Origin: Tremella fuciformis
Taxonomy: Eukaryota; Basidiomycota; Tremellomycetes; Tremellales; Tremellaceae
Length of the DNA: 64,000 nt
Direction: 5' to 3'
Assembly: GCA_032768795.1 (NCBI GenBank)
Contig: CP136490.1
Coordinates: 2,852,001 to 2,916,000, forward strand
How positions within the stretch are numbered: the first letter of the stretch is position 1; each line of letters starts with the position of its first letter. Below, piece by piece: positions 61,508 through 64,000 of the stretch. The translations under genes and the position numbers were made by a program. The notes below the pieces were generated by a model. That model had not been told where the DNA came from and searched no databases. It worked only from the letters and a program-made list of their open reading frames with translations.

Positions 61508-63564
61508 GATTTCTCTGAAGACTGAGAGTTGCTTGAAGTCTGGGAATCAGTCTTTCGATAGAGATTGGGTTCTCAGACCGGTCTGCATCCCTCTCATAGA
61601 TGGTGCGAGCCATGGGTCGCGTAGAGGTGTGGCGAAGCATGATCCACAAAGGTCACTTGACTTCCCTTAGACAAGTGGGCTTTGAGGCGAAGGCAAGTGG
61701 GGGAGTCTTGTGGGTGGGGAATGCTTTCTGGAAAGGATGTCATAGCAAATCGTTTCGACCCAGTCCAGTACTTCTGAGAGCGCTGAGGCTTGGGCAGGAC
61801 CCAAGACATTATGCCCTAAGTGCGAGTTGTCTCTTCCTATGTCCTCGGCTCCGAGACGAAGGCTCATCGAGTCGTGAAGACGTCTCCCCAGCGCAACCGT
61901 GCGACATCGAGCGGAGTGGAGGCGTTCTTCTCCCTTCGGAATCGATGGGCCTCGATAGGAGCCGAGCAAGGTCACAAAGGCGTCGATCAGCGGGATGCAT
62001 CAGGGGGATCTTGATAGGTCCAAGGGCACGGGGGGGGACCATGCGGTTGACTGTGGATAGCGGTCTAGGTCGCTTCCACTAGTCTTCTCCCCCCGTGTAC
62101 CCGGATCTAAGCCCATCTGATGCCCGTCGCCGAGCGGAGAGCAAGTCGGCGGCCTCGAGGCGAGAACCAAAGCCGCAGGACGGGAAACTGAGGAGCGGCT
62201 CGGGCGATTCCCCACGTCGTCGTCCTCATTGTTGTCGTCTGCTCGGGGTCTGTCTGTGTACACCACCCATCATCCCTCGCTTGAGTGCTCGGGAGCGTTG
62301 CCGCTGCCGCTCTCTATTGCAGATTAGAGGTTAGGTACGATAGTCGCCGAGTTGACCGGGAGAGTACTCGTAGGTAGGAGGCGTTCGGGCGGCAAGGCGG
62401 CGACGGCGGGATCTGAATTACGAAGTTCCAACTCCCGTTCCTAATCTCGTGTCTCTCTCGTCTCTCTCTCTCTCTTCCGTCTTTGTCTCTCTCTGACTCT
62501 CCTCGCAGTTGCGCCGCACACAGTCATACGCATAGTGATCACACGCTACACACTATCATCATATCTCGCTTCGCCTCCGAGCACAGAGCAACACGAAACG
62601 AAGAGACGGACGCGGGGCGGGAGACAATCATGCGAGGCGCGTCATAACCGAGATCATCAGCGTAGCTCTTACGGGGCGAATTTCTGCGGGTGTCCCTGGA
62701 ACGAAAACGGTAAATGGGGGAATTAAATAAGAAAATTCCGGCCATTCTGATTTCATCAGCACAATCCTAATATGCATTGTGTCCTTGCCAAATTGCCTTT
62801 CATCAGAGAATAAAGATCTATGCATGAGGCTGATGCATGGAATGATCTCTGTAGCAGAACCAATCGCCTACATAGCTACTGCCATACCCTGCCCTATCAT
62901 TGCACCAAAATGGTTACAATAGCGCAAGTCTGACAAGACTGCAATAGGCTTGCCAGGTGGCAGCTGTGACATAGCCCCTGTGACCAGCTTGGCATGCCTA
63001 TGATCATCTGATCAGCCTAGCATGCCCAACAAGCACTTGCGCATCTCTTGATGAAGTGCTTTAGCTTGCAACTAATCAATGTTCTACAGTACATCCGGCT
63101 TTGCCGGATGCTTGACCCGTAAGGGCTGCGATGGCTGCGCCGCTAGGCGCAAGGGGGGGTCTTGGGGGGGTGTCCCACCCCCCCATGTCTAACGGAACCA
63201 AAGAACAAGGAATTGCATTAGGTTTTCCAAATTGCCTGAGAACCAATAACTTGAATACCTGATTAGAAATTCAGAGCTAAAAAAGAATTGAAATAACGAG
63301 CTACGCCCTATCGCGCACTTTCCTGCACGATCTACCTAGTTACCATCGGTGAGTACTCGTAGATTACTCCCAAGTACATCTTCCTCTTCCATCCTTCCTC
63401 CCCGGTCATCTCTCGCTCTCTCTTCCTCACTTGCATCTCGCTCGGGCATCATGGAGGAGGCCGGCTCACCTTTGTCCATTTAGGCTGTCATCGACTTGCC
63501 CGTTCAACCAACCGCACCCTCTCCCGTCCACGTCCACCTCCCTCTCAACCCACCACGCAGCGCC
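61508..63564. other. Long intergenic region with a compositional shift
   Basis: 61.5-62.7 kb is GC-rich with CT-rich tracts (about 62,455-62,500) and short chance ORFs. From about 62,700 to 63,300 the sequence turns AT-richer and is full of short inverted repeats. 63,350-63,560 is pyrimidine-rich and probably the promoter/5' UTR of the next gene. No tRNA or protein gene recognised. Confidence 0.5.
63031..63184. repeat. Cluster of four short perfect hairpins
   Basis: AAGCACTT (63031-63038) pairs with AAGTGCTT (63054-63061). CATCCGGC (63092-63099) pairs with GCCGGATG (63103-63110) over a 3-nt loop. TGCGCC (63136-63141) pairs with GGCGCA (63146-63151). GGGGGGGT (63164-63171) pairs with ACCCCCCC (63177-63184). 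A further run of seven G lies at 63153-63159. Confidence 0.85.
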
Positions 63565-64000
63565 ATGTCGGGTCCACCTGGGCCTTCGGTCCCTCCCAGA
63601 CTCTCGGTCTCGACGCAGGGCTCGTCGTCCTTTGGCACTCCGCCACGACGACCGCAAGGAGCGAGGAGAAGAGGAGTCGCGCCCGGCCTATTCGTCGCCA
63701 ACCCGGACAGCTCGGACGATGACGGGTCCCCCAGCCGGCGTATCAGTCCCGTCAAGACGACCACATCTCCTGTCACGGCGTCGAGCTCAAGCTCTGGGGG
63801 CGTGAGGGGCGCCGTTCCCATACCTCCTTCACCTCTCGAACGATCTCCAGCTACCGCGAAGGGCGCAGGGCTTCCCCTCAACGTACCCAGTATACCAGCA
63901 CCCCTTTCATCACCCCTCCCTGCAACCCCAATCTTCGCGCAAAACATCGAACAGCAATCTCACTCTCCCGTGCCCCCTCAACCTCCCCCGCAACCCGAAA
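63565..64000 (+). CDS. N-terminus of a disordered Pro/Ser-rich protein, cut by window end
   Basis: ATG 63565 opens a frame that stays open for 145 codons to the window end. It reads MSGPPGPSVPPRLSVST, then PPRRPQGARRRG, an acidic patch (NPDSSDDDGSP) and Pro/Ser-rich sequence. No folded domain is reached. Start choice rests on the first ATG after a pyrimidine-rich leader. Identity cannot be given. Confidence 0.6.
   Translation, partial: MSGPPGPSVPPRLSVSTQGSSSFGTPPRRPQGARRRGVAPGLFVANPDSSDDDGSPSRRISPVKTTTSPVTASSSSSGGVRGAVPIPPSPLERSPATAKGAGLPLNVPSIPAPLSSPLPATPIFAQNIEQQSHSPVPPQPPPQPE

Noticed and set aside
1..64000. tRNA, rRNA genes or CRISPR arrays
   Set aside because: No A/B box pairs, rRNA segments or regularly spaced repeats were recognised; the repeats present are LTR-internal or short hairpins. 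A covariance-model scan would be decisive.

Overview
The window is a piece of a basidiomycete chromosome, most likely from a yeast of the Tremellomycetes (Cryptococcus/Kwoniella/Trichosporonales type). This is inferred from the gene style: many 36-60 nt introns with CTGAC/CTAAC branch points, GC-rich exons, a Stealth-family xylosylphosphotransferase-like gene, a fused fungal EGT1 and chromodomain Ty3 elements. The species cannot be named from the sequence alone.

Region 1 (1-947) is the 3' end of a spliced plus-strand gene of unknown function. It is broken by a perfect 20-bp tandem duplication. Region 2 (about 980-28,392) is a nested retrotransposon stack. One old, decayed Ty3/gypsy chromovirus (called G0 here, minus strand) keeps its 5' LTR but has lost its 3' LTR. 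Four full-length younger elements were each inserted directly into it: Ty1/copia A (1950-7003, +), Ty3 B (7527-13715, +), Ty1/copia C (14005-19040, -) and Ty3 D (19490-25550, -). Each has an exact 5-bp target duplication (GATCC, CCCCC, GCTGC, CCGAG), paired LTRs of identical length that look identical, and intact ORFs. The G0 reading frame resumes across every junction. All three Ty3 elements show Tf1-like self-priming signals and -1 frameshift sites between gag and pol. The two copia elements have unusual LTR ends (CGACGGAA...TTCCGTCG). Such a stack beside a gene-dense arm resembles a centromere or pericentromere edge, but this is inference.

Region 3 (28.4-64 kb) is gene-dense host sequence. 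In order: an unknown small protein starting 41 bp from the G0 LTR; a DUF6534-like 7-TM protein (-); a Stealth/XPT1-like sugar-phosphotransferase (-); NCA2 (-); the primase large subunit PRI2 (+); an RNase H1-type hybrid-binding-domain protein without a nuclease domain (+); EGT1, ergothioneine synthesis (+); a repeat protein built of phase-0 exons (-); a PNPOx-fold flavoprotein (+); an 8-TM MARVEL-like protein (-); an HLTF/RAD5-like SNF2-RING ATPase (+); two related unknown proteins (-); and the start of a disordered protein (+) cut by the window end.

The multi-exon models given with amino-acid lengths close in frame when summed by hand. The host genes are ordinary housekeeping or lineage-specific genes with no sign of an operon-like pathway cluster. 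NCA2/PRI2 form a divergent pair with MCB-like boxes. No tRNA, rRNA or CRISPR array was seen.
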